A stretch of 64,000 bases of DNA from IMCC26077 sp964418325 (GTDB lineage: Bacteria; Actinomycetota; Actinomycetes; Nanopelagicales; Nanopelagicaceae): the NCBI GenBank assembly GCA_964418325.1, contig CAYQLC010000004.1, forward strand, positions 13,526 to 77,525. The letters are read 5' to 3'. The position numbers and the translations under genes are program-made. Of this stretch, positions 34,742 through 43,533 are shown in pieces; the stretch's first letter is position 1, and every line of letters begins with the position of its first letter. Under the pieces are notes generated by a model, which was not told the origin of the DNA, did no database searches, and was given only the letters and a program-made list of their open reading frames with translations.

Positions 34742-35592
34742 CACTGCTCCATCTTAGAGGCGACCAGGGCATCAAATACTTCGCGCTTTCGCAGATGTAG
34801 CTCCTCGGCTACCGCTGCTACCGCATCGCGCCGCTCCATCCCCGCCCCTTCGCGATCTGCCACGAGCTTTGCGATCTGCTCGGGAGCTCGCGAGCTCACC
34901 TCTGTAGGTGCGGCGCCTGCAATAACGAGAGTAACTTCACCGAGTACCTCTCGCTCACTAACCCACTCTTCCAATTCGTGGAGCGAGCCTCGAAAAACTT
35001 CTTGGTATCTCTTCGTCATCTCGCGACATAAAGCCACTGGTCTATCTCGCCCAAGTATTTCTACTAAATCAGCGACCAATTCTTGAGTCCGATGTGGAGC
35101 TTCAAAGATAACGATTGTCCGTTGCTCATTTTTTATTGAATGGATGTAATCCTGTCGTGCTTTTGAGGTGCGTGGTACAAATCCATCGAAGAGGAATCGC
35201 TCCATGGGCAATCCAGATAAGACCAAAGCTGTAGTGACCGCGCTCGGACCGGGGAGTACCTCAAGATCTGAATTGAGTTCGAGCGCTACTTGAATCGCAA
35301 GATATCCCGGGTCGCTAATTCCGGGCATGCCGCCATCAGTAATCAAAAGAACGCTGGCTCCGCTCCCTAAGAGTTCTCGAAGCTCAGCAACGCGCTCGCG
35401 CTCGTTACCCGCGAAGAAGGAGCGCAACTCCCCTGCGATCTCAATTCCGAGATCTTGAGCAAGGTGGCGAAGACGGCGCGTATCTTCGGCGAAAATCTTC
35501 GTCGCCTCGGAGAGCGCCTGGCGCAGGCGCGCTGAAGCATCTGCGGGATTACCCAGAGGGGCTCCCGCCAGGATTAATCGCCCGCTGTTCAC
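34741..35592 (-). CDS. rsmI: 16S rRNA (cytidine1402-2'-O)-methyltransferase RsmI
   Basis: Methylates C1402 in the decoding centre. 283 residues with the tetrapyrrole-methylase fold: LILAGAPLGNPADASAR, AEDTRRLRHLAQDLGI, LITDGGMPGISDPGY, LPGPSAVTTALVLSGLP, FDGFVPR and FEAPHRTQEL. Start is GTG at 35592, the first gene of the leftward operon rsmI-metG-tatD-rsmA-ispE. It is divergent from the mannosyltransferase gene, an arrangement also known from mycobacteria. Confidence 0.96.
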   Translation of the reverse strand: MNSGRLILAGAPLGNPADASARLRQALSEATKIFAEDTRRLRHLAQDLGIEIAGELRSFFAGNERERVAELRELLGSGASVLLITDGGMPGISDPGYLAIQVALELNSDLEVLPGPSAVTTALVLSGLPMERFLFDGFVPRTSKARQDYIHSIKNEQRTIVIFEAPHRTQELVADLVEILGRDRPVALCREMTKRYQEVFRGSLHELEEWVSEREVLGEVTLVIAGAAPTEVSSRAPEQIAKLVADREGAGMERRDAVAAVAEELHLRKREVFDALVASKMEQ

Positions 35593-35612
35593 ACTCTCAT
35601 CCTCTCAGGTTC

Positions 35613-35625
35613 TACGCTGTCAGGC
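35613..35625 (+). promoter_or_regulatory. Candidate leaderless -10 element of the mannosyltransferase gene
   Basis: TACGCT (35613-35618), 7-nt spacer, ATG at 35626, in a 33-bp divergent gap with rsmI. Inference from spacing. Confidence 0.45.
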
Positions 35626-36942
35626 ATGATTCGGGCGCTAGGAAATCGAACGGTAGCGATTTGGTCGGTGGTTGCTGCCGCACTCTTCTTGCGACTCTTT
35701 CGATTAAGCACTCCCGATAAATTGGTTTTCGATGAGATCTACTACGTCGATGGCGCCCGCGATCTACTGAAATTCGGAGTAGAGGTAAGCGCGAACAAAC
35801 CCGAATTCATCGTGCACCCACCGGTAGGTAAATGGGTTATTGCACTTGGAATTCAGATTTTTGGAGATAATCCCTTTGGCTGGCGCGTAGTGGTAGCGCT
35901 GCTAGGCACCTTGTCGATCCTCCTAGTCGCCAAAATTGCCGCCCGCCTTTTTGGCGCACTTGGCTATGGATTAATCGCCGCGCTCTTGGCCTTTTTTGAC
36001 GGGCTGAATCTTGTGATGTCTCGAACCGCACTTCTGGATATGACGCTCACCACCTTCCTTTTGGTGGCAACCTGGTTCTTGATAGATCGTCGCTATCTTT
36101 TTGCAGGGATTTTCTTTGGACTTGCTCTTGGCACAAAATGGAATGCGATCTTCTACATCATCGTTTTCTCCATCTTTTTTCTTCTTAAAGAGATCAAAGA
36201 GAACCGCACACATGAAGTGCGAAAATCAACGAGGGAGATTTTCTTTTTAATTTCGTTGCGAAAGCTGCAACTACTTATTGTTCCGCTCGTCGTTTATCTG
36301 ATGAGCTGGGTTGGGTGGTTTCGCTCTTCTCGCGGTTGGAGTCGGACATGGGCGGAAGAAAACGGCATAACTTTTCTTCCTACTATCCGATCATTCATTC
36401 ACTATCAATTTGAGATTCTCGATTTTCATCAAGGATTAGACTCTCGTCATAATTACAAATCACCAGCATGGCAGTGGTTGTTACAAATTCGGCCGACCTC
36501 GTTCTACTACGAATCGCCCAAATGCGGGAGTGGAACTTGCTCACAAGAGGTGCTCGCAATTGGCACACCGCTACTTTGGTGGAGCGGAACCATTTCCTTA
36601 TTAATAATTCTGGTTCTCTGGTTTCGTCAGCGAAATCATTCACTCATTCTGTTGGGTGTTGCTGCAGGATTACTTCCTTGGTTTGCCTTCCCAGATCGAA
36701 CGACGTTCTCTTTCTATTCAATCGTCTTTCAACCTTGGATAATCTTGGCGGTCGTTGCAGCTATTAAAGAGATCAATGAACGTCTCCCGGAGCGTATTTC
36801 CCGTAAATCGAAGAAGTTGGGCCTAGCCGGTTTTATCGCGCTAATTGGGGCCAATTTCATCTACCACGCACCGATTTTCCTTGCTATCACGCTCACTTAT
36901 GAGCATTGGCGAAGTCTGATGTGGTTTGACTCGTGGATTTGA
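35626..36942 (+). CDS. Protein O-mannosyltransferase (dolichyl/polyprenyl-phosphate-mannose, GT39)
   Basis: Multi-pass membrane enzyme that transfers mannose from polyprenyl-phosphate-mannose to exported proteins. 438 residues: the catalytic loop just after helix 1 contains VFDEIYYVDGARDLL (Asp-Glu of GT39), followed by FIVHPPVGKWVIALGIQIFG; later a luminal loop has the Cys-containing KCGSGTCSQEV and YYESPKCG, and about ten membrane helices are visible. It is shorter than the roughly 500 residues usual for mycobacterial homologues. Partner of the Sec pathway; likely targets are secreted and lipoproteins such as those in this window. Divergence from rsmI is a conserved context. Confidence 0.92.
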   Translation: MIRALGNRTVAIWSVVAAALFLRLFRLSTPDKLVFDEIYYVDGARDLLKFGVEVSANKPEFIVHPPVGKWVIALGIQIFGDNPFGWRVVVALLGTLSILLVAKIAARLFGALGYGLIAALLAFFDGLNLVMSRTALLDMTLTTFLLVATWFLIDRRYLFAGIFFGLALGTKWNAIFYIIVFSIFFLLKEIKENRTHEVRKSTREIFFLISLRKLQLLIVPLVVYLMSWVGWFRSSRGWSRTWAEENGITFLPTIRSFIHYQFEILDFHQGLDSRHNYKSPAWQWLLQIRPTSFYYESPKCGSGTCSQEVLAIGTPLLWWSGTISLLIILVLWFRQRNHSLILLGVAAGLLPWFAFPDRTTFSFYSIVFQPWIILAVVAAIKEINERLPERISRKSKKLGLAGFIALIGANFIYHAPIFLAITLTYEHWRSLMWFDSWI

Positions 36943-36949
36943 CCGCAAA

Positions 36950-37654
36950 TCACTCGTTTGCGGCGCGCTTGTCTTGCTCCTGATCAAAGACTTCTTCGTT
37001 CTCCCCTTGATCAATCATATTATCGACATTTACCGCTTCGACCTCTTGATTAAAAGGAACTGAATCTCGATTTACCAGAGGACGATTTGCCGCTTTCGGG
37101 GCAGTGACGTATGTAGGTAATGGCATGTCGTTAGGTTGCCATGAATTATTAGGGATAATCGTGACCGTTCGAGAGTGGTCAATCGGAATCCATTTACTTG
37201 CTTCCCCTTCAGGCGAACGATAAGTGATTTCTGAAAAATTATATGTAGAGCCTTTGCTTTTCATTGCTGCCAAGCGACGACGTTTTTTGACGTCATCTTG
37301 AACTTTTTGCCGTCGAACATGAACCACAAAGATAATCAATAAAGATGTTGGTAGTAATAAAGATCTGAACGGGACTACATCTGCAATCGCAAAGATGAAA
37401 GTTGCAAAGAGAAAAATTATTAATCCAATGAGAGTGATTTGTCGTTTGCGAAGTGTTCGAGCTTCGCGTTCAGCAATCTCGGCTCGGGTCATGTAAGTCG
37501 TTTGCGAAGAGCCCATGGAGACCACATGCATTGCACTTCGATACCGTTCCAGGCTCTTGCTTTCAGAAACTTCATCATGAGAGCGAAGCCAACGTGGTAG
37601 GAAATATGCGACCCAGAGCGCGATGACGGCGAAATAAATCAATCCTGAGCTCAT
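36950..37654 (-). CDS. Actinobacterial membrane protein next to rimJ/moeA-like (GlpR-like candidate)
   Basis: A 234-residue protein of unknown function with one N-terminal hydrophobic segment (about 4-18, after MSSGL), a basic/acidic connecting stretch (RWLRSHDEVSESKSLERYR), a hairpin of two helices (about 74-92 and 97-112), then a hydrophilic C-terminal half rich in Arg/Lys first and acidic residues at the end. The position beside rimJ and the moeA-like gene matches a conserved actinobacterial block whose corynebacterial members are the gephyrin-like protein Glp and its membrane receptor GlpR. I infer a GlpR-like role from context and topology only; no motif proves it. Confidence 0.6.
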   Translation of the reverse strand: MSSGLIYFAVIALWVAYFLPRWLRSHDEVSESKSLERYRSAMHVVSMGSSQTTYMTRAEIAEREARTLRKRQITLIGLIIFLFATFIFAIADVVPFRSLLLPTSLLIIFVVHVRRQKVQDDVKKRRRLAAMKSKGSTYNFSEITYRSPEGEASKWIPIDHSRTVTIIPNNSWQPNDMPLPTYVTAPKAANRPLVNRDSVPFNQEVEAVNVDNMIDQGENEEVFDQEQDKRAANE

Positions 37655-37707
37655 GATGGGAAAAGAATACGAGCCATCGTCCTACAAATATGGGAGGTGG
37701 GCGACCC

Positions 37708-38238
37708 TTAATCTCGTGTTGCTACAAAGCAAAGATGGTCACGCCAAGCACCATCGATATGCAAATACTTTGAACGTTTGCCCTCAAGTTCGAACCCCGA
37801 CTTCATCGCTACGCGAATCGATGGCTGATTCTCTGGTCGCACATTGATCTCTATCCGATGAAGGCGCAGGTCACTAAAGGCGTGGTCTCTCACGAGCGAG
37901 ACTGCCGTTGTGACTATCCCCTGATTTGCGAACTCGCGAATGATCCAATAGCCAATGAAAGCCATTCGGGCTGGGCCGTATGAGATACCACCTAACGCAA
38001 TGAAGCCAACTGCATCACCCTGATAAGTGATCAGGTAGTTCTCAGAACGCCCGAGGCGCGCATCCTTCTTGAAGGCCCGGACCATCCGGCGGAAAGTAGG
38101 AGGCTGGCCACTTCCCTCGGGGAAAGTAGCTTCCCACGGTTTGAGCCAGTTGGCATTCTCACGCTGCGCCTTCAACCACCACTTCTTATCGTGATATCCG
38201 ATGGGGCGAAGTACAACATCTCCTGAACTCAACTTCAC
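37708..38238 (-). CDS. rimJ: GNAT N-acetyltransferase, RimJ-like
   Basis: Acetyl-CoA-dependent N-acetyltransferase of 176 residues, RimJ/RimL subfamily, which modifies N-termini of ribosomal or other proteins. Family marks are LRPIGYHDKKWW at the start, FIGYWIIREFANQGIVTTAVSLV (acetyl-CoA-binding motif A region), LHRIEINVRPENQPSIRVAMKSGFELEG near the end. It starts one base after the moeA-like stop and is part of the galU/moeA-like/rimJ set. The exact target cannot be told. Confidence 0.9.
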   Translation of the reverse strand: MKLSSGDVVLRPIGYHDKKWWLKAQRENANWLKPWEATFPEGSGQPPTFRRMVRAFKKDARLGRSENYLITYQGDAVGFIALGGISYGPARMAFIGYWIIREFANQGIVTTAVSLVRDHAFSDLRLHRIEINVRPENQPSIRVAMKSGFELEGKRSKYLHIDGAWRDHLCFVATRD

Positions 38239-39129
38239 CTAATCAGCACGCCTATCGATAAGAATCACCGGTACTTCGCTACCACTTTTTTTCCCAGCAC
38301 TCTTCTCATCGACGACGATTAGCCCATTCGCCTCAGCGCGAGTGGAATCCTCTGCAGGGCGAACCCGCAAGATTTCATTGTCGTGACTGATAATCGCATC
38401 ATAAAAATTCCGAACACCCTCTTGACCAGAAACCTCACCATCAAGGACCGCACTGAGAATTCGATGCGAGAGATTTTTACGACCTAGCATCTGCCGAATC
38501 ATGGGTCGGACAAAGAGTTCGCATGAGATATAGGCCCCTTGCGAATCCGAAGGAAGGGTGATGACTGGAGTCTGATCGGGGCCGATTAATCCGTAACTAT
38601 GGTGACCAGAGGGAGTCATAGCAATTTCTCGCTCGTGCATCTGGCCGAGTGAATTCAATGCGCCTTTCATCATTTCAACAGATCGCGGACCACTACTGAT
38701 TACTACAAGGTCTGCCCGCACCAATTGATCTTCAATTAAATCCTTAAGTTCCTCAGTTGTGTCAGGAATGGTGTGAACGCGATAACCAATTGCCTCAGCT
38801 TCACGAACTGCTGTTGTCAGTAGCCATGAGTTGCTCTCGTAAAAGTGGCGTTCATCGAGCGCATGTCCTGGTTCGGTGAGGTCCTCTCCTGCCGAGATGA
38901 CAACGACGCGGGGGTGTGGCCTAGTGGGCAGATGATCCATCCCTATGGAGGCAGCAAGACCGATATGAATTGAGCGAATCCTGCCGCCGGCTCTAATAAC
39001 TAGGCGATCTCCCGCATAAATATCGCTGGCAAGGGTCGCACCATGCGCATCAAGTAAGGGCATATCTAGTGGCGCAAGTGGCCTGGCGATAGCGAGCGCT
39101 TCGTTGAGGTATTCGTCGACGCTAATCAT
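38239..39129 (-). CDS. Truncated, degenerate MoeA-like protein (gephyrin-like, Glp candidate)
   Basis: A 296-residue relative of molybdopterin molybdenumtransferase MoeA, which is normally about 400-420 residues. The N-terminal helix is kept (MISVDEYLNEALAIARPLAP, ATLASDIYA, 1-39). The DGYA-containing domain of about 110 residues that should follow is absent: the sequence jumps to AGDRLVIRAGG and SIHIGLAASIG (39-63), which in MoeA comes after that domain. The MogA-like domain is complete in length but its catalytic loops are changed: SGPRSVEMM (146-154) for the SGGxSxGxxD motif and LPSDSQ (192-197) for the LPGNP motif. It is therefore unlikely to insert molybdenum; a scaffold role, as reported for corynebacterial Glp, is inferred. 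The start overlaps galU by 8 bp. Confidence 0.85.
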   Translation of the reverse strand: MISVDEYLNEALAIARPLAPLDMPLLDAHGATLASDIYAGDRLVIRAGGRIRSIHIGLAASIGMDHLPTRPHPRVVVISAGEDLTEPGHALDERHFYESNSWLLTTAVREAEAIGYRVHTIPDTTEELKDLIEDQLVRADLVVISSGPRSVEMMKGALNSLGQMHEREIAMTPSGHHSYGLIGPDQTPVITLPSDSQGAYISCELFVRPMIRQMLGRKNLSHRILSAVLDGEVSGQEGVRNFYDAIISHDNEILRVRPAEDSTRAEANGLIVVDEKSAGKKSGSEVPVILIDRRAD

Positions 39130-40015
39130 TTATACCTCTGGTAAATCCTTTCAGCCACGTAGTGAACTCCGCTCCCAGGTCATCCCGGCGGGCGGCAAAC
39201 TCCACGACAGTTTTTAGATAACTCAATCTATCTCCTGTATCAAACCGACGCACATTAGAGATGACCCCATGAACTGGTCCAGCAATTCGCTCATCGCGCG
39301 CCAGGGTGGCAATTGCATCTGTCAACTGCACCTCTCCTCCTTTGCCGGTTGAGGTATGGCGCAGAATCGAAAAGATCTCAGGAGAGAGAATGTACCTTCC
39401 GATAATCGCAAGGTTGCTCGGCGCCTCTGACTTTGACGGCTTCTCAACTAGATCGTGGATTCGTAATTGGTGATTATTTGAAACTTTTGCAATTCCATAT
39501 TTTGATACATCGCTATCGGATACTTCCATCAAAGCCAGAACGCAACCGCCATGTTGTTGGTATGTTTCTAGCATCTTGCTCCATAAAACATCGCTTGGCT
39601 CAATCAAGTCATCACCAAGGAGCACTGCAAAGGGCGCATCACCAACATGTTCAGCAGCGGTCAACACGGCATCCCCAAGACCACGTGCGCTCTCTTGGCG
39701 CGCTGTGTGTAACGTTGGCAACTTATTTAAATTGCGTAATGCATTAAGCCGCTCTTCATCTCCGCGAGTATGCAGCGTCTGCTCAAGTTCAGGAGACTGT
39801 ATGAAATGGTCGACAAGCGCCCCCTTGTTATGACCAGTAATCAAGAGTAGATCGGTGAACCCAGCTGAATAAGCCTCTTCGACTACATACTGAATCGCCG
39901 GCTTATCGACTACCGGGAGCATCTCTTTCGGGATCGCCTTGGTGGCCGGCAGAAAGCGGGTACCTAAGCCAGCGGCGGGTATCACCGCATGGCGAATCAC
40001 TGGTTGCTCACCCAT
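39122..40015 (-). CDS. galU: UTP-glucose-1-phosphate uridylyltransferase
   Basis: Makes UDP-glucose for cell-wall and storage polysaccharides. 297 residues: the nucleotide-binding GLGTRFLPATKAIPKEMLPV, then PAIQYVVEEA, LLITGHNKGAL, FAVLLGDDLI, and VEKPSKSEAPSNLAIIGRYILSP. It is the first of the leftward set galU/moeA-like/rimJ. TAAGGT lies 9 nt before its ATG on the minus strand. The 5-FTHF cyclo-ligase gene is divergent, with only 25 bp between starts; the same pair is conserved in mycobacteria. Confidence 0.96.
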   Translation of the reverse strand: MGEQPVIRHAVIPAAGLGTRFLPATKAIPKEMLPVVDKPAIQYVVEEAYSAGFTDLLLITGHNKGALVDHFIQSPELEQTLHTRGDEERLNALRNLNKLPTLHTARQESARGLGDAVLTAAEHVGDAPFAVLLGDDLIEPSDVLWSKMLETYQQHGGCVLALMEVSDSDVSKYGIAKVSNNHQLRIHDLVEKPSKSEAPSNLAIIGRYILSPEIFSILRHTSTGKGGEVQLTDAIATLARDERIAGPVHGVISNVRRFDTGDRLSYLKTVVEFAARRDDLGAEFTTWLKGFTRGIND

Positions 40016-40028
40016 AGTGGTTACACCT

Positions 40029-40040
40029 TACGCTCCTGCC
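40029..40040 (+). promoter_or_regulatory. Candidate leaderless -10 element of the cyclo-ligase gene
   Basis: TACGCT (40029-40034), 6-nt spacer, ATG at 40041. On the minus strand TAAGGT overlaps the same gap for galU. Inference. Confidence 0.45.
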
Positions 40041-40544
40041 ATGGTTAGTAAAGAAGAGGCGCGAGGACGCTTCCGGGAACTTCGACATATGTCACAAACT
40101 CTCGATCGAAAAGCGCCTAGCCGAATTCTGCATACCGCCCCAGAAATCCGAAGCGCCCAGACAATCGCCTCTTTTCAATCGTACGGCGATGAGCCAGATA
40201 CATTTGAACTGCATGAATCTCTTGAGAATTTAGGAAAGAAAATCCTCTTACCTCGGCTCAATCCTGATAAGTCACTCACGTGGCTACATCAAGGGCGTGA
40301 AGTCGATTCACAAAGCTTGAATTCAATTGATCTAGTCATAGTGCCAGCGCTCGCCATCGATATGCGCGGGGTGCGGCTGGGCCAAGGTGGCGGTTCATTT
40401 GACCGGGCGCTGCCAGTACTTCCCGGGTGGAAAGTCGCGCTAATAGATAGCGTCTGTCTGGCGAAGGAGCATCTCCCCGAAGAGAGTCATGATGTTCGCG
40501 TGGACGCAGTTGCCACTGAACTAGGAATCACTCGCTTTCGTTAA
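40041..40544 (+). CDS. 5-formyltetrahydrofolate cyclo-ligase
   Basis: ATP-dependent conversion of 5-formyl-THF to 5,10-methenyl-THF. 167 residues: a basic N-terminal helix (SKEEARGRFRELRHM), ILLPRLNPDKSLTW, DLVIVPALAIDMRGVRLGQGGGSFDRALP (the ATP/Mg-binding GxGxGxxDR-like block, with GGG) and a C-terminal VDAVATELGI. The ATG at 40041 is preferred over a longer frame from 39939, which would overlap galU head-on. The gene is shorter than the usual 180-200 residues, lacking part of the middle. It shares 4 bp with the acyl-CoA dehydrogenase gene, tail to tail. Confidence 0.9.
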   Translation: MVSKEEARGRFRELRHMSQTLDRKAPSRILHTAPEIRSAQTIASFQSYGDEPDTFELHESLENLGKKILLPRLNPDKSLTWLHQGREVDSQSLNSIDLVIVPALAIDMRGVRLGQGGGSFDRALPVLPGWKVALIDSVCLAKEHLPEESHDVRVDAVATELGITRFR

Positions 40545-41683
40545 TGTGGCAGGTTTCGCGCCATTACAATTCGCTGCACTTGATTAGTGCCTTCATAAAT
40601 TTGAGTTAACTTGGCATCGCGCATCATTCGCTCAACTGGATAGTCAGAGACATATCCGTAACCACCCAGAACTTGTACGGCATTCGTCGTGACTTCCATA
40701 GCAACATCAGTCGCGTAACACTTACTCGCAGCCGAGAAGAATGTTAGATCTCCCCCAGAATTTTCGCTCTTTACCGCAGCGGCGTAGGTAAGTTGTCGTG
40801 CTGCTTCGATCTTCATCGCCATATCGGCAAGCATGAATTGAATGGCTTGGAAGTCAAAGATTGCCTTTCCAAATTGCTTACGCTGACGAGCGTATTGATT
40901 GGCAACATCAAAGGCTCCTTGGGCGAGCCCCAGCGCTTGAGCTGCAATTGTGATTCGCGTGTGATCAAGCGTCTTCATGGCAAGGGCAAAGCCACTTCCC
41001 TCTTCACCTAACATGCGACTCGAATCCAGGTGCACATCATCGAAATAGACTTCACGCGTTGGCGAACCTCTGAAACCCATCTTCTTCTCGTGTGCACCAA
41101 ATGAAACGCCCTTATCGCTCTTCTCAACGACAAATGCTGAAATACCCTTTGCGCCCTTTGCTGGATCGGTGCTCGCCAAGACAGTGTAAAACTCGGATTC
41201 ACCTGCATTAGAAATCCACTTCTTACTTCCGTTCAACACCCAACCGCCATCCTTCGCCACTGCTTTGGTTCGCATCGCTGCAGCGTCGGAGCCAGCCTCG
41301 GATTCAGAGAGGCAATATGAAAAACCTTTACCTTGCGCCAGCGGCGTTAGCCAACGCCTCATCTGCTCAGCGCTACCAGCCAACATCAGCGGTAACGAAC
41401 CCAACTTATTGACTGCGGGGATCAAGGACGAGGACCCACACACGCGCGCAACTTCCTCGATAATAATCACGACACCAAGGGCATCTGCACCCTCGCCACC
41501 AAATTCTTCTGGAACATGAGCTGCAGCAAGTCCTGCCCCTTGGAGCGCATCTGCAGCTTCTCTTGGGTATCGGGACTGCTCATCTACTTCACGCGCTGCC
41601 GGAGCTATCTTTGATTCGGCGAGTGCGCGAACAGATTCCCGAAGCGCTTGATATTCAGGTGGTAGGGCAAAGAGCGATTCCAT
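40541..41683 (-). CDS. Acyl-CoA dehydrogenase
   Basis: FAD enzyme of fatty-acid or branched-chain amino-acid oxidation; passes electrons to ETF. 380 residues, the usual length: YCLSESEAGSDAAAMRT (flavin loop), KKWISNAGES, RKQFGKAIFDFQAIQFMLADM, LGGYGYVSDYPVERMMRDAKL and the catalytic glutamate in QIYEGTNQVQRIVMARNL, as in short-chain/butyryl-type enzymes. Substrate length is not determined. It stands alone between the cyclo-ligase and the CtaG gene. Confidence 0.94.
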   Translation of the reverse strand: MESLFALPPEYQALRESVRALAESKIAPAAREVDEQSRYPREAADALQGAGLAAAHVPEEFGGEGADALGVVIIIEEVARVCGSSSLIPAVNKLGSLPLMLAGSAEQMRRWLTPLAQGKGFSYCLSESEAGSDAAAMRTKAVAKDGGWVLNGSKKWISNAGESEFYTVLASTDPAKGAKGISAFVVEKSDKGVSFGAHEKKMGFRGSPTREVYFDDVHLDSSRMLGEEGSGFALAMKTLDHTRITIAAQALGLAQGAFDVANQYARQRKQFGKAIFDFQAIQFMLADMAMKIEAARQLTYAAAVKSENSGGDLTFFSAASKCYATDVAMEVTTNAVQVLGGYGYVSDYPVERMMRDAKLTQIYEGTNQVQRIVMARNLPH

Positions 41684-41715
41684 GGGGCAATTAACCCAGA
41701 ATTCAGCGGAGTCCG

Positions 41716-43533
41716 CTACTGCGGATCTCGCTTCTCTAGCGACTTGAGATATTCGTTATAGCGGTCGAGATCATCAGGCACGCCTGCCGCTCGCGCCCGC
41801 TCGGTATTTCGTTCGATTCGCGCAGCTTCGTTGGAATCTGAACGGACCCATTGCACGAAAGTCGCTGCAAGAGCCATGAGAATTGGCACCTCACCAAAAG
41901 CCCAACCAAATGCCGCACCGGTCTTTTGATCTGCAAGCAGATCCGGCCACCATGGACGATCGAGCGAGGCGAAATATCCGCCATCAACGAGCACGCTCGA
42001 CGACATCAGTGAGACCGAGAAGAAAGCATGAATACTCATAGCAGCAAGGATGACAACTATCCGCGCAATGAAAGGCAATTTATTGGGAATGGGATCGACT
42101 CCCATAATCGCAGCAAAGAATAAGAAACCAGCGAGGAAGAAGTGCATCTCCATGAAGAAATGTCCAAAGTGATAATTCATCAACCATTGGAATAGATCTG
42201 TGAAATAAAGTGCAAACATCGAGCCGTCAAAAACCAACATGGCCACGATTGGATTTGTAAAGAAACGAGAGTATCTCGAATGCAAGAGCGCTAATGCATA
42301 CCCTCGAATTCCGCGCTCTCCTCCACCCCTGCCCGTGGGAAGAGTTCGTAACGCGAGTGTGATGGGAGCACCAAGTGCGATACCAATCGGTGCCAGAGTT
42401 GCCAAAGACATATGCGCCACCATGTGGAAAGAAAATGAGACATGCGAATACACCCCCAGGCCGCCATTCACGGCAAAATCAGCCACGCTAATCCCCAGCG
42501 CAAAGAAGATGGTCCGATGGACTGGCCACTTATCACCCCGTCGAGTTAAAACGACTACACCCTTTATATAGAGAGCCACTAACAAGATCAGAATCGCAAG
42601 AAAAAGCCCGTTTGGTTCATAACCAAGAAGCACTCGAGAGAAGGTCGGCGACTCTGGCATTACCGAGCCAAGAATCGGATTTATTTCTTGTGGATTGCTT
42701 AACGGTGGCGGCGCAGTTCGACCAAGAATCACCGCCATGACCATCGTTACTACAAAGAGCAATCCTTCGATACCAAGTTGCCTACTCAAGATGCCATCAT
42801 CAAAGTCACTTCTTTGCCGCACGCGAAATCGAAATGCCACTGTGAAAATCAGCGCTAGTAGAAACGACTTGGCAATCAACAAGAGACCATAAGTACTGGT
42901 GATGTTGGCAATTTCACCCAGTCGCACCCAACCATTCACTAAGCCGCTGAGCGCCACAGCCACCAAAGACCATAGAGCAATCGTATGAAAACGAGTTGCG
43001 GCAAATCTTCGCTCCTCTTTCGAGATCAACGCTAGAGCGATTAACCCACCAATCCATAGCGCAAGAGCGAAGACATGTACTAAAACCAAACCAACAGCCA
43101 ACATGTGATTGCCCGAAGATGCGCTGTGATTCTCCAAATACGGAGCTAGCAAGCCGATGAATGTAAGCGCAAGAAGCGCTACAGCGCCACCGGTCCTTTT
43201 AATTATTGGAATTGCCAATAACACGACCAACGCTGCGATGATGTTTATCAAAAGCACCTTGCCAAGAACCACTTGCAATGCGAAGGAACGAATGAGATTT
43301 CCACTAAAAATCTCAAGCAAAGGCTTATCCGCGATGGATGCAAGCTCAGTCAGAAAAACACCCATCGAAGATAACGCCCAAATTGCGGCAATCGGAGAGA
43401 GAATTTTTTTAAGTTTTACACCAGATTCTTGAAAATAACCCTCCACCTCGGGGAGAAGAAAAGCTATTGCTGAGAGAATACCAATGAGCGAGAATGCGCT
43501 CGCGAGTGCGAGATACTTGAAAAGCGAAATCAT
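41716..43533 (-). CDS. CopD-CtaG fusion membrane protein (copper import / oxidase assembly)
   Basis: A 605-residue polytopic protein. The N-terminal half (about 1-290) is a CopD copper-resistance domain with helices and histidines such as LVHVFALALWIGG; the C-terminal half (about 310-585) is a caa3-type CtaG domain with FHMVAHMSLATLAPIGIALGAP, FGHFFMEMHFFLAGFLFF and SIHAFFSVSLMSS, whose histidines and methionines are suited to copper. In Actinobacteria this fusion supplies copper to cytochrome oxidase. It overlaps copC by 4 bp (ATGA), so the two are coupled. A charged cytoplasmic tail ends the protein. Confidence 0.93.
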   Translation of the reverse strand: MISLFKYLALASAFSLIGILSAIAFLLPEVEGYFQESGVKLKKILSPIAAIWALSSMGVFLTELASIADKPLLEIFSGNLIRSFALQVVLGKVLLINIIAALVVLLAIPIIKRTGGAVALLALTFIGLLAPYLENHSASSGNHMLAVGLVLVHVFALALWIGGLIALALISKEERRFAATRFHTIALWSLVAVALSGLVNGWVRLGEIANITSTYGLLLIAKSFLLALIFTVAFRFRVRQRSDFDDGILSRQLGIEGLLFVVTMVMAVILGRTAPPPLSNPQEINPILGSVMPESPTFSRVLLGYEPNGLFLAILILLVALYIKGVVVLTRRGDKWPVHRTIFFALGISVADFAVNGGLGVYSHVSFSFHMVAHMSLATLAPIGIALGAPITLALRTLPTGRGGGERGIRGYALALLHSRYSRFFTNPIVAMLVFDGSMFALYFTDLFQWLMNYHFGHFFMEMHFFLAGFLFFAAIMGVDPIPNKLPFIARIVVILAAMSIHAFFSVSLMSSSVLVDGGYFASLDRPWWPDLLADQKTGAAFGWAFGEVPILMALAATFVQWVRSDSNEAARIERNTERARAAGVPDDLDRYNEYLKSLEKRDPQ

